Assembly: GCA_037954235.1 (NCBI GenBank)
Contig: JBBMOA010000013.1
Span: forward strand, 18,053,001-18,117,000
From: Aulostomus chinensis
Lineage: Eukaryota > Chordata > Actinopteri > Syngnathiformes > Aulostomidae
DNA: 64,000 bases
Reading direction: 5' to 3'
Position numbers and translations under genes: made by a program. The stretch's first letter is position 1, and every line of letters begins with the position of its first letter. A model generated the notes under the pieces. It worked only from the letters and a program-made list of their open reading frames with translations, made no database searches and was not told where the DNA came from. Below, one piece after another: positions 36,601-48,320 of the stretch.

Positions 36601-37874
36601 CTCATCATTGTCACATGGTGTGAAACTCGAGCGCTTGCTGTTCACCAGCCACTTACTGATGCTCTGTCTGCCTGCTCTCTGTCTCCTTCACCTCCATCAT
36701 CTCTGTTTTTCAGATATGGAAGAAGAGGAGGAGATTATATTCTTTGCAGACCCTTTGCGCTTTATCACAGACCCTGACTTCTGCTACCAGGAATTTACCC
36801 GCAGGGAGGAGGACCACTTCCAAGTATTTAGAGTTCAGGTGAGGATGAAGAGTTTGTGGATTTATCAGCAGGCAGATGTTGTATGGACCTTTACACTACA
36901 GCCAAGGAAGTAATCCTTTCTGATTGGCCGGCAGATGTCTGTTAAGATTATGTCATACAAATAAATTCCTCGAGTGAAATTAAACGTTTTTCCACATACA
37001 CGCCCGTAAATTTCCTTGATATGAACTAAAGATTCTCATGGTTGGTCAGTAAAATTGTTGAATTAATTCATTTATAGATAATTTTGTTTCAAAATAGAAA
37101 TGAAAATATGGAAAAAGTAAAAAAATGATCTTCATAGTTTCACTGACTCTTTTTATTCATCATCACACGAGACCAAAACCTAGAAACTTGAATAATATCA
37201 GTCATCTTTCCTTAAACAACTGATTTCACACACCTCGCTCCCCATCTTTGGTTCCTGCAGGACTACTCATGGGAGGACCACGGCTTCTCCTTAGTCAACA
37301 GGTTGTATTCGGACATCGGTCACCTGCTCGATGACCGATTTCGGAGTGTGACCACCCTTCCATCACTGCACAGCCCTGACCTGAAGAGGGCCATCTGGAA
37401 CTATATCCATTGTGTGTTAGGAATACGGTGAGCCCTCATCTACTGCCATAAAAACAGTGTTTTAATCCTCAGAACGTGTAGTGAATATATCTGTAACACA
37501 GGTATGATGATTATGACTACGGAGAAGTGAACCAGTTGCTGGAGCGCGACTTGAAGGTCTACATTAAAGCTGTAGCCTGTTTTCCTGATGCCACCAAAAC
37601 TGCAATGTGTCCACTGAGCTGGGCTCCACTTAAACCTTCGGAACGGGTGAGAGGACACGTCACCGCTAGCACTTTTATAGCCGATGCACATTTTGACATG
37701 TATGTTGAGTATTTTTTCACCTAAGCGCCAGTGTCAACCTCAGTTAACCTGGAGACCTCCTGCGCCACTTGTTCTCTCCCTCAGATACATGTGAATTTAC
37801 TAATCATGGAGGCGCGGCTGCAGGCTGAGCTTCTCTACGCCCTGAGAGCCATCACTCAGTACATGATCGCCTAA
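29185..37874 (+). CDS. sesn3-like: sestrin (SESN3-like) with altered leucine pocket
   Basis: Nine coding exons: 29185-29250, 35222-35419, 35523-35705, 35798-36043, 36469-36565, 36714-36838, 37261-37427, 37502-37646 and 37785-37874. All have GT-AG and consistent phase, giving 438 residues against about 480-490 in mammals. Sestrins are stress-induced, bind GATOR2 to restrain mTORC1, and have a peroxidase-like N-terminal domain. Its residues C95, Y97 and H102 match human SESN2 C125/Y127/H132. Exon 6 brings an acidic run. Y-D-D-Y-D-Y-G (362-368) keeps the GATOR2-contact aspartates D363/D364. W401 and E408 match SESN2 W444/E451, but the lid-loop T-Y-N-T is missing (about eight residues shorter) and R390 is K347. 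Best similarity is to SESN3 (L-P-L-P-Y-R-H-Y-I-A-I-M; F-S-L-V-N-R-L-Y-S-D-I-G). Exon 1 is less certain, supported by an I-C-T-N match to SESN3 and correct phase; a Met at 35225 is the alternative start. The paralogue identity is not settled. Confidence 0.93.
30622..30667 (+). repeat. poly(C)-(CA)n tract
   Basis: About 18 C residues are followed by about 10 CA units in sestrin intron 1. Similar C-tract/CA compounds occur at 24553 and 39358. Confidence 0.95.
33960..34125 (-). mobile_element. degenerate SINE copy, - orientation
   Basis: The - strand reads GGCGGAACAGTAGATCAGTGG, then the GGTCACGAGTTTGAAACCCC region and TACATGTTCTCCATATGTCT. This is a diverged copy of the 5' part of the SINE found at 21234-21612. 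Confidence 0.6.
35186..35211 (+). repeat. (CTCC)n forming a splice pyrimidine tract
   Basis: Six to seven CTCC units lie 10 to 36 bases before the exon 2 boundary of the sestrin gene and make up its polypyrimidine tract. Repeat-length changes would alter the strength of this acceptor. Confidence 0.9.
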
Positions 37875-40230
37875 GTGCTCGGAGAGGTACAACATTGAAT
37901 TTCTCCACCGGTACAGAGACCCTGAGACATGAGGATGGAAAAAGGCGGCAGACCGCAACTAGAGTGACGCTGAATCGCTCTGCCTCATGAATGTGGTCTT
38001 TTGTTTCTCCGATTTAATGTATTTATACCACAGTGTGCCACCTCCATCCCATCAACCGAGTCTCTTATCCTAATGTCTCATTGTGGGACAGATCTCCAAG
38101 GTTATGTGCAATTATTACTAGTGTTGTTTTAATTTTTACCTGCTTTCTGTTGCAGCTGCTTCGTTGTGGCAGTGTGTTCCCAGTGGCTCCTTCTTAGTTT
38201 GATCTGGCCTCTTTTGTATTAACTCTGCTTTCCCCAAACTATCTTTTTGTATCTGCATGTTAAATGAATGTTATTGGGAGACCAGGGCCTTTGTTTATTT
38301 GTTTGTTTGTTTGTGTTTTGGGGGGACAATCCTAGTCAGTGTTGGTGGATTTTGAAGGACGACAGTTTCGAGATCTCCAGAACATTTCGTATGAATGCTG
38401 GTCAAGAACAAAAGTAAATGACACTGCTGGAAGTCATCACATCACTATAGTTTCTTTTAATAAGCACTTTTTTAAACTTTATATATTTATAATACAAGGA
38501 AGCTCATTAGTAGACATTGAGGTACAGTGTGGGTCTTTGCTCGCCACAGTGTGACCTGTATGGAAGTTTTTAAGACTGTTTGTCCTCAAACTTTCAGACT
38601 TGTTCTTGTTTTTAGCCCCAAGATCTGAGACCTTTCAACCAACTGTTGGTCCTTTACTTTACGGTCAGCGCTGAGACACAGAGGACTATTTGCAAAGCTG
38701 TGTTAAAACAAATTAAAAAAGAGATTTGGGGGGAAAAAAATGTAGCTGAAAAGGTTAGTGAGCTGTTTAGTACAATGAAGATTAACTGAGCCATTCACAA
38801 GACTTGTTTTGTTCTATTTTTGTGATCAAATCAGACTGAAAAGCAGACCAACATTTATGAAACCTCGACTGTAAAGGAAAGAATTGGGTTGATTAAAATA
38901 GTCTGCACTGGTCATGAGTTTAAGTTGAGATCAGATATTTTTTTTCCTCAAAGCTTTTTGTCAGGGTTTTTTTGTGTGTGTGTGTGAGCTGTATCAAAGC
39001 TGATTATGAAGTCAAGATCTATAGTACAATTTGCAACGCAGAACAATGTGCAAACTAGTCGTTGAAACATTTGTTTTTTTTATTTTATTTTCTACAGTTT
39101 TTGTAAACTAGAGTACATTTTGTCTTGTTTTTTGTTTTGTTTTTTTTGTTGACAGTGTGAGTGCTTGTGCTGCCGCCTGTATAGATGTAGAGGTGTGACA
39201 GCCTGTTTAGGGTTTAGTAAGTGCAGGATATAGGATAGAAGTGCATATCTACAAAAGCGTTAACACAGGTGCCTTCAGGCTACAACTGAAGTGCTGCTGA
39301 AGTGGAGGGATGTGACTACTGTGGGCTGAACGTGGGCTTTAGGTGCAGCTGGGAAACACCCCCCCCCCCACACACACACACACACCTGACAAGTGTAACG
39401 TGTGGCGTTGCCCCATATGAATAAATTTTACTGTGTGTTGGTCAGCGCCATTTCTGCTAGAGCTTACAATTGTAAATACCCGTGTTTTCTATCAGACAAG
39501 CCCTCAGAATCTCAGCAACGAGCCTTTGACACAGATGGATGTTAAAAATGTTCAACTTTAGCTGATAAGAAATGGACATTTACCTAAAAAAAAAAAAAAC
39601 GAAAAAAACCCTACCTTAAAAAAAAAGAACAAGTTGAAAGACAAAAAATGTTTTTTGAAAATGTGAAAAATGTTTTCTATAAAGATGCTCTATGAAAATA
39701 GCTCCTGTCTACTGTTTTCTGTATTCACCCACTCTCGTCTGAAACAACACGCCAGATGGCGAAGTGTTAACCACAACGGCGTCCTCATGAATGTGACACA
39801 ACTGCAAACCTTTGGTGCTTTTACACCAAATAGGAGTTTCTAGAGCTCCTAACCTCGTCTCTTTGTTTTGATGATGGACTCACAGTTGTGTTTGTCCAGG
39901 AAGAACATGAGGAGCAGTTGAAAGCTCCGAAAAAGAAAAGCCGAACCTCCATTTCGTACTGCAGTATTTACTATTGCTACATGTTTGACACTCAGGTTGT
40001 CTGCATGTGTTTTTTGTCTTCAGTTTGAATTTTCCAGGACATAACTACCAACATTTCACCCAACTTTATTGATCTTTTATATATTTTTTTTTTATCAAAA
40101 TTGAGTTGTCAAACCCTTTAAACCTTCTAGTGAACCTAATAGTTTTTTCAATTTATACTCTGTCCTACTTTCGTTTACCTGATGACCACATGTTGAACGT
40201 GACACACCCTGATAACTGAAGACCTAAATA
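37875..40230 (+). other. sestrin 3' UTR and flank
   Basis: Noncoding, T-rich, with TTTG and TTTTG runs and a C-tract/CA repeat near 39358-39386. Candidate poly(A) signals are AATAAA at 39420-39425, followed by GT-rich CTGTGTGTTGGT, and AATAAA near 40226. Confidence 0.55.
39420..39425 (+). terminator. candidate sestrin poly(A) signal
   Basis: AATAAA with a strong GT-rich element immediately downstream. It would give a 3' UTR of about 1.5 kb. Confidence 0.5.
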
Positions 40231-43200
40231 AAACAGATAAACCACTTACACTTCTTGCAAAGCTTGAAGAAAAATTTTGTGAAGTTATTGTCGAAAATAT
40301 ACCCTCATCTGAATAAGACGCATTACTTCTTTATATACTTCTACTTTACGTATATACTTCACACTTTATACTTAATACCATCCTGCAGTCAATTTCACAT
40401 TAAAAGCGCCTACTATATTTACAGTACACAGCAATGATATCCTCGCTGTTCCTTTTTACCCCTGGATCAAGATTTATCAGATGTATTGATTAATTACATG
40501 AGACTATGTGTCAGTGGGTTCATTTTATTTATTTTCAGGGGCAATGCAAAGTGTATAGTCACATGATACTGGTGTGTTGCATACGAGGCTTCTAGCCTGG
40601 GCTGGTGCTGAGCTGCTTAGCTTACATATTGATCATATATCCAAGTAGCGCACAGGGCACAGGTAGCTGGAGTAGACGTGTCACAGCTGTGACAGTCAAC
40701 TGCCTTCTGCTTTTGGCTAAAATGGATCAACATACCACTTTATTTCACCTGCCTCTCAAAAGAAGTTGCTCATTCTTGGTCAGCGATGTGGCAGTCAAAC
40801 GAATTCTATTTAAAAAAAAAAAAAACAAGTTTCAGTGATGGCTGTTTGTTGTTTAAAAACTGAATTTTTTTGTGTAAAAAGGCCTGTTATAATCTTGTTG
40901 TGCTGAAGTGAGACAGCAATTCAAGCAGCTTGAAAAGACTTGAATGTCTTATGTGTCACAGCCAAATAGGTGACCTGGTTTAACATCCCTAAACAACAGC
41001 GCCCCTCAGTGGCGGAGATGCAGAACTCATCGGTCAGTAACTCACCACCAGTGAATCGAACAAAGTGGGTTAAGCAGTTTATTGAGTTGATCTTTGCTGT
41101 TCAGAACTGTTTGTCGTCTCTGACCGATTTACAGTGTGTAAAGAAAGAAAAAGACTGTGTGTGTGTGTTTGTGAATAAGGGGGGATTATCAACATGAATG
41201 AAAAATCATTAACAATATTGGCTTATGCACAACTCATTTTCCTGGTTAACCCGACCCCTTTTGGGGAAAAAAAAAACAAACAAAAAAAACAACAGTCCTT
41301 GCCGAATACTAAAATACTGTATCAAATGGGGCAATTTTTAACTGTCAAAACAAACATAGAGGGACTAACTGCTACTTCAAGGATACTGAGGAAAAAAGAA
41401 TATGTAGATAAGTGGAATAATAACACCACACCTGCCTTTTTAAGGAGGAAACCGTAAACTAGAGACATGAAAGCCTGGTGCAGCGACTCATCACAATCCA
41501 TCCACCACTCTTCACCACGCTGCAGTCGCTCCAACAACTCATCACACCGGGCTGTTAGTTACAAAAACAGGGAGAGGGGGTCCTTGCACGTACGTTTTTA
41601 AAATAAAATGTTAAAATTTTATAACATAAAAAAAATGTATAATGCAGTTTTAACATGCTGGTCTTTAGTTTGAAAATCTTTTTTAAGTGACCAGGTCGGA
41701 AAAGGATTATACATATATCCACAAAAAAAAAAGTAATTAAAATACAGGGGAAAGGATTATTGATTGTGTTCACCTCCACCTTAAACACCAAACCAAGATC
41801 CTTGTGCTGTAAATAGAAAATTCAAAAGGCCCTGATATGCACCTACTGCATCCTGGCGTACTCCCAAAATACGTCAAAAATGACATCTAGCACCATTCAA
41901 AAGAAGAAAACATTTGTGGGGGGAAAAAAAGAAAAAAAGAGTGCTTTATACAAATCGGAGGTTAACATAGTCACAGAGTAACGGTGAAATGATAAATATC
42001 AGGAAACTTAACTGCAGGGATTCGTCATTTCTGATGGTGACATCGGTTATGAACAAGTAGTTAAATACAAATACAAGACACAGAATTGAAACGGTGGAAG
42101 ATGACAAAGTTAACGTTGCTACAGAGTTACATCATGCTATAGTGTTGTATATTGGCAGTCAAAACGACAACAACAAAAACAAGGGATTACAAAGCTCGAG
42201 TGCATTTCTCAAAAAAAAAAAAAAAAGGGAGTTTCAAATTTGACTTTGACATGTTTTAAAGGCAGAAATGTCTCCAGGAAAACAAAACGAGACGTGCGTT
42301 GGTTTCCAGTCTGTCGTAACAGAAAATGTGTAAAATAAATATCTGTCTGTGCAGTTTCATTTTCCTGCGGTTATTCTTCCAAGCGACCCTGAGAGGTAAC
42401 GACTGTATTAGTCTCGTCGTGAGATGAGAAATCAGCGGCAAAGGAGGTCGCCTCTAAATGCGCCACATTTTCTTTTAGTTTCACTTGAATTCTAAATGAA
42501 TGCAGACAACAACAAAAAAAAGCCAAAAGATGATAAATGAGGCAGAAGTAGGGAATTTTAGTTGAAATGGTCAAGTATTGATGCTCAACTGTCTCAAAGT
42601 CAGATTCCAGATCGCAGGCTTCTTTTTTTTCTTTCTTGCTTTCTGTTTTTTTTTTTTTTTTTTTTGCAAAGCTTATCTACACCAAGATACAGTGTCAGGC
42701 CAAGCGCTCCCTAAATGCCATGCAAATGCAAATATTAGTGTTCCTTTGGTTATGTAAAAAATCTACATGCATCTCAACCTTTACAAAAATAAAAGTATAG
42801 AAAATTACCATTAAAAATGATCGGAAAATGCTTCCTCCAATGTAAAAAAACATCACTTGTCATTAGTAATATATTCATATGTATTAATATCTCATTTATC
42901 ACCTCCATCTAAATTGTATATTAAAACTATAACCAAATATAATCTTCTTTTCTTTTTTTCAACGTCTCACACAGTGAATTAATTGCTTTCAGGTTAGTTC
43001 TGAATCATTCAAGTGTGAGAGGCCGTTCGGACATGAAACATCCACACTCGCCCACGTGTTAAATAGCAAAACCCTTCAAGAAGAGATTTTCCTTCAAGAT
43101 TTCATTTGACGTTCTCTTGATGAATCTGCATAGCGTGTCATTTACGTACATGTGCAACCTTTCAATGAAATGGTACAACCAAATGTGGATGTAGGGGTTC

Positions 43201-44362
43201 CCATGCGGCAGGAAACCTAAGTGCTTTGAAAATGCACAGGCTCAATGAAAAAGGTAGTCAGGTAGACTATTTGACAGAGGAGGCATACTGCTGCAAAACA
43301 ATACTCAACCAACCAATCACTTGTTGGCAAATAATTTTACCCTTGAATGCCCCGTGAATAAATTCAAAAAAAAAAAAAAAATCACATTTCTTCATTTTGT
43401 TAGTTTAACTGCACATCAGGGGTTAAAAAAAAAAAAAAAACACCTACTAACTTGATGTCTATCTACCACTTTAACACACTGGATTGAAGTCAAAAATGCC
43501 AAACTGCAATTACATACACACGTAACTGTTGAATCCCCAAATTTCACTGGAGGAAAATATGCATTAGCTTTCTCAAGTCAGAGAGAAAATCAATCTTGTG
43601 TGTGTGTGTGTGTGTGTATGCTGGGAGTCCGTGTGTGGGCATTTGGGGTGAGATGTGGCGCCAGTGCTGAATCCTTTTTCAGCTGAACCGTCCAGTCTTT
43701 GTCTTCTGCCTGCTCAGTCTTTGTTGTGCAAGCACCTCACTCAGGTGATTAAACAGCATTTGGTCTGGCAGCACATGAGGCGAGTGTCAATGGAAAACTG
43801 GCCATTTCTCCAAAGCGCACATTTGAGGCTTTAATACCAAAAGGGGTATAGGTACCGTACCACCATAAAGCTATTCTGGTGTAACATCATTCAAATATGA
43901 ACCCCTGGCAAAGGGGATGCGTCGATTTGTCTTTTTTACTCATTTAGCATCATGTCACAGATCTTTTCAAAAAAATCACTAGTCTGGATTAAAGGTAAGG
44001 AAAGGGCTAGCAGCCAAAATCTTACAAAAAAAAAAGAGGGAGGAGTTTTCTGCATAGTAATCTGAATCCCCCCCCCCCCCCCCGCATCCTCAGCATGTCT
44101 TGGCACGTGACATGAGTGAGGTCTGGTTTTGTCTTTACAGTCCTAGAGAAACATCATCGGTGAATGTGTTCAGCCAGCGGGGAGGAGCAACGCAACGGCC
44201 TTTCTGTTACTTTGTGAGGTTTTGTTGATTGACGATAAGCTCCTGCAGGACAAGATGACACAAAGGTGATTAATTGAAATGAAAAACTCCAGCTTCTTTT
44301 GTGATGAGACAACCTGGGAACCATCAGTGTACCTGGTTAACTTTTTGTAGTCAGCGGAGAAA
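40231..44362 (-). other. foxo4: convergent spacer and presumed foxo4 3' UTR
   Basis: No coding region is seen on either strand. FOXO genes usually have long 3' UTRs, and the part closest to 44362 is presumably that of foxo4. The poly(A) site is not determined; TTTATT (AATAAA on the - strand) occurs near 41078 and 40524. It contains A-tracts, a short GT run near 43603 and a C-tract at 44068-44083. Confidence 0.45.
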
Positions 44363-46781
44363 TTAGCTGGGCACCCAGTTATGAGCCGAGCCCTGCGTGG
44401 TGGCTGGGCCCGCGTAGCCTTGGCCTCCAGGCAGGATGGGGTCAAAGTTGAAATCAAGGTTATCACCGTCCATGAGATCGCTGTTGATGATGTAGTCCAC
44501 ATCACAATCCAGGTTTTCAGTGAACATGTCAATGTCCAAGTCCGTGGGCAGTCTGTCCTGACTGGTCTGAAAACAGGATGGAGCTCCGAACTGAGCCATC
44601 CCCTGCAGAGATGCTGCAGGATTGGCCGAGGAGACTCCATGATGCGACCCCCCAGGCGGTACCGTGGCATGCTGGGCTTTGAGAGCAGACAGCTGTGGTG
44701 GATCCTGAGACATACCTGAGAGGATCATTCCCAGGCTCAACTGAGAATGATGCTGGTGCGGTTGTTGTTGTGGTGGCTGTTGTGGCTGGTGGTGAAGGTG
44801 GTGCTGCTGCTGCGGCGGCGGCGGCGGCGGCGGCTGCATCTGAGCCTGCATCGCCATCGGTGCCACGGCGTTTGGCTCGAGACCTTTACCCAGCAACAGC
44901 TGATTAGGTTTAGACCTCACACCCACCACAGGTGAGCCCAGGCCCATCAGGCCCACTCCTCCAGGACTGGGCATGAGAGGATCCACCTGGGTCATCATGA
45001 CATCGCTTGGAGGGGGCGAGTCAGTGGTGAGCAGCACCTCCAGGCTGGAAGGCACATGGGTGCTGTAGTGGCTGCTCCCTCGAGAGCCAGAGCTGGACAT
45101 GGGGTTAAAGAGGGAGTTGCTAAAGGTTGAAGGTTCTTTGCTGCTTGGCCCACATTGTGAGACGGAGGACTTGGTCCCGGTGTGTGTGGGAGGCTGTGGG
45201 AGGCTGGATGGTTGAAGCTGAAGGAAAGAGGAGAAGCTGGAGCCACGAGGCAGTAGGGTGGAGGCGGAGGGCAGTGGAGTGGGAGGTGCTGGTGGGGCGG
45301 TGCTGGGACTGGCTCCTCCCTGTTGCCCTGTCATCAAAGTCAGGCCATCTATCAGATCCAGCTCCTCCATGAGGGTCTCGGTGAAGGTGGGGGTCAAGCT
45401 GCTGGCAGTGTATCTCCCCAGCAGGCTGTCCTCTGGCAAGTTATCATCGTCCTCCTGGCCGGGAGCGATGGGGGACAGGCGTCCACTCAGGGTGCTGGCG
45501 TTGGAGCCTGTGCGAGGACGCGGGCGGAATGTAGTCCACATGTCTGTGTCATCCAGACTCCCGCGAGACGAGGGGCTGCTGCTGTTGACACCCCATTTGG
45601 GAAACTGCTGAGATGAATTAGGGCTGTCCGCACCAGCTGAACCTGTGCTGCCGTCACCCTGCAGTGCCCCGCCAGCACCACCCAGACCTGCTGCACCCGC
45701 CTGCTTCTTGGTCTGCTTGGCCCTCATGCGACTCTTCAGCAATTTGCTGCTGTTGTCCATGGAGGCGGCTCTTCGGCGGGGAGCTTTACCAGTTTTCCCT
45801 CCTTCAGGGTTGAGCATCCACCAAGAGCTTTTACCTGTCGATTCATTGTGAACCCTCAGGAACTTGTTGTGGAGAGACAGATTGTGGCGGATTGAATTCT
45901 GGAAAAAAAAGACACAAAGAGAAAAAAAGGTCTACGGAGGAATGTTGGATGAGAAGCAGCCTGTGCTCTAACAGAACCCTGCTCCAGTTTAGGAATTATC
46001 ATTCATTATTCGTGTCAAATCATATTCTGGAATTGTGAGCTACAGTAATGAATACCAAGAACATTGTTTTATTTCAATTATGAGCAGGAAACAGTTGGTG
46101 ACTGAAACACCTTCACTCAGATGTACTCCAGCATGTTAACGATCTCATGTAGTAACTCTACTGGTGATTAAATGATTGACATATTGGGATACATTCTTCT
46201 AGTTGCTGTCATATTGTATTTTTTTTGGAAACTAATTAACTTTGGATCCACAAAGCAAGATAGTACTTAAGTGCATTTAAATTATGTGGTACTAAAGATA
46301 CCCTCGTGTCCTCAGATACCCCCTCATAAACCAGTATGGTGCTCACCTTCCATCCGGCCGAGCTGTTGCTGTCTCCTTTATCTCGGAAGTAAGGCACCGT
46401 TTTTACCATCCATTCATAGATCTGCGCCAGGGTCAGTCTCTTCTCAGGTGAGTTCTCGATGGCCTGGCTAATCAGATCTGCGTAGCTCTGGTTCCCCCAC
46501 GCATTACGCCTGGATGATCCCTTGCGGGGCGTCGCGCCTGCGCCGCCCACACCGGCTGTAATCCCGCCCTCCGCCGCCGCCTTCTCCGGCTCTGACGTGA
46601 TTTGCGGCGGCTCAGGCTTGTCCTCGTCCGCAGGCGGGGTCCCGGCGGCGGACTCGGTGCCATCCGCTCCCTCCGGTTTGACAACCGAGATGTCAGGCCT
46701 CGGAAGCGGCCACGTGCAGGACCTCGGTCTGCTCTGCGGCTCGAAATCTGGGTCAATGGGGGGCACCAAAGACTCCTCCAT
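44363..46781 (-). CDS. foxo4: FOXO4 forkhead transcription factor
   Basis: Two coding exons, 46781-46347 and 45898-44363, are joined in phase 0 inside the forkhead domain (G-W-K|N-S-I-R-H-N), the position conserved in FOXO genes. The product is 656 residues against about 505 in human. FOXO factors bind GTAAACA and are exported from the nucleus after AKT phosphorylation. All three AKT sites are present: T23 (R-P-R-S-C-T), S191 (R-R-R-A-A-S) and S277 (R-P-R-T-G-S). The forkhead runs about residues 91-180. N-A-W-G-N-Q-S-Y-A, A-Q-I-Y-E-W-M-V and M-W-T-T-F-R-P-R favour FOXO4 over FOXO1 and FOXO3. The C-terminus has the D-L-D-I-D-M-F and D-L-M-D-G-D-N-L-D-F-N-F transactivation motifs and ends W-V-P-S. 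A P/Q/H-rich tract (encoded near 44740-44840) and other low-complexity parts explain the extra length. It is convergent with the sestrin gene. Confidence 0.94.
45899..46346 (-). other. foxo4: foxo4 intron within the forkhead domain
   Basis: A 448-bp intron with donor AAG|GTGAGC and acceptor TTTTTTTTCCAG, both read on the - strand. FOXO introns at this site are often tens of kilobases long in mammals; this one is compact. Confidence 0.9.
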
Positions 46782-48320
46782 GGCGATCCTCTAAACTCAA
46801 ATCCAGGAACCACTTACAACATTTACCTCTAAAGCGGTAAAAATGTTATTTAAAAACTTTCCTGACGCAATAACAAATATGCTTCACCCAGTGCGGGGGT
46901 ATAAACACCGGGGCCTAGAAAACAGACGTAATAATCTGGACACACCAATAGCTTCGGTTAATCCTCAGATTGGAGATTAGGGAACCCAAATAATCTCCTT
47001 AATAGTAACTATCATAAACCTTCTGATTTATATCGAATGAAGGAGGGCTGGGATGAGAATCTCTTTGTTTAAATGAAATAAAAACAAAAGTGGAAGGAGA
47101 GCACCAAAACATCTGGACCTGGACAAGTTTGGACTCAAACTAAATGACAGAATCCTGCGTGGATATAAAATAATCCAGTTAACATCCACTCAATAATAGA
47201 GATCTCAATGGGTAAAAAAGTATGTTTAGCGACTTAAAAGTAACATTAGAATAATCTATGAATAAACCAATTACGATTTTTAGTACCAAACATGTCAAAC
47301 TGGACATATATTTTCTGATTAAACCCCGGGGATTTCTTACTGTAAAGCCATGAAGGCAACAAACAGGGATTAGCTGGCTACTGTTACAAAGGAGAGCCCC
47401 CGTCCGGCTCCACTTGTAAACAACGTGATGTCTGGGTAAGACTCGACCCAGTTCTTAGAAGTCCCTAAAAAACAATCACAAGCAAGTCCGGGTGGGGAAA
47501 AGTCAAGGGAGAATACGTACATCGGCTAATTATCCGAGCACCGGTTTAGTTCGCCAACTGTCGAAAAAAAAGTGTAAAAAAAAAAAAACCACAGTAACGA
47601 GATACTGGCCGCTTCCGAGCTGAAGCCGCTGATACAATCCAACCAAGGTGTAGATCGAGGAGGACAGCTTTAAGGTAATGGTTCACTAGTGTTGAAGTTA
47701 AAAAAGAGAAAGGTGAGGAGAGTAGTCTCTGCTTCAGGTCTGCACGATCCGCCACATTGCGACCAGGCGCATGTCACCATCTGCCATGTTTCTCCACTCC
47801 TGCCGCGGCACACGATGCTCGAAGAAGCGGTTACAAAACACTCACGACCAAGGCCCCGAGTTCAGCCGAGCTTCACCTCACTGTCTCGGTTTACAAACCA
47901 CAGTGTGAATTCCCGGGAGCTGGAAGACGTGGAGCCGCCTCGGAGGTATGTCGGTTCCCACTCGCCGCACTTTGAAAACAGCCCGATAGCCACCGCAGCG
48001 CTAGCTGGATAAGCTCCTGCTACTCCAGAGTTTACAATACGCCGAAAAGTCGGTGAAAAGACCCCGATAACTCCTCTCAAGTAGCCGTTTCAATCACCGG
48101 CGAGTTTGGCAAAACTTCTTGTCGTCCGGTTCGCCAAAGTATTCACTCCTTCGGTGTCTTTTTGACTTGTTTGGTTTTGTTTTGTTTTGACTCGAGGCGA
48201 AGACTCCCTTCTGACGTCTGTTTACCACTGTCAAGCAACACATTCTGAGCATGCGCAACGAGGATTCTGGGAAAATGAGTCATTGGTGTGAATAGTATAG
48301 GCGTAAACAGAAGTCCAGGA
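46782..48320 (-). promoter_or_regulatory. foxo4: foxo4 5' UTR and promoter region
   Basis: The interval is noncoding. A CpG-rich core at about 47740-48130 is probably the promoter or first noncoding sequence. An NRF1-like GCATGCGCA is near 48250. Three FOXO-type GTAAACA elements occur at 47416-47422, 48219-48225 (as TGTTTAC) and 48303-48309. The transcription start is not determined. Confidence 0.5.

Noticed and set aside
44170..44670. 166-residue open frame on the - strand
   Set aside because: Out-of-frame shadow of foxo4 exon 2.
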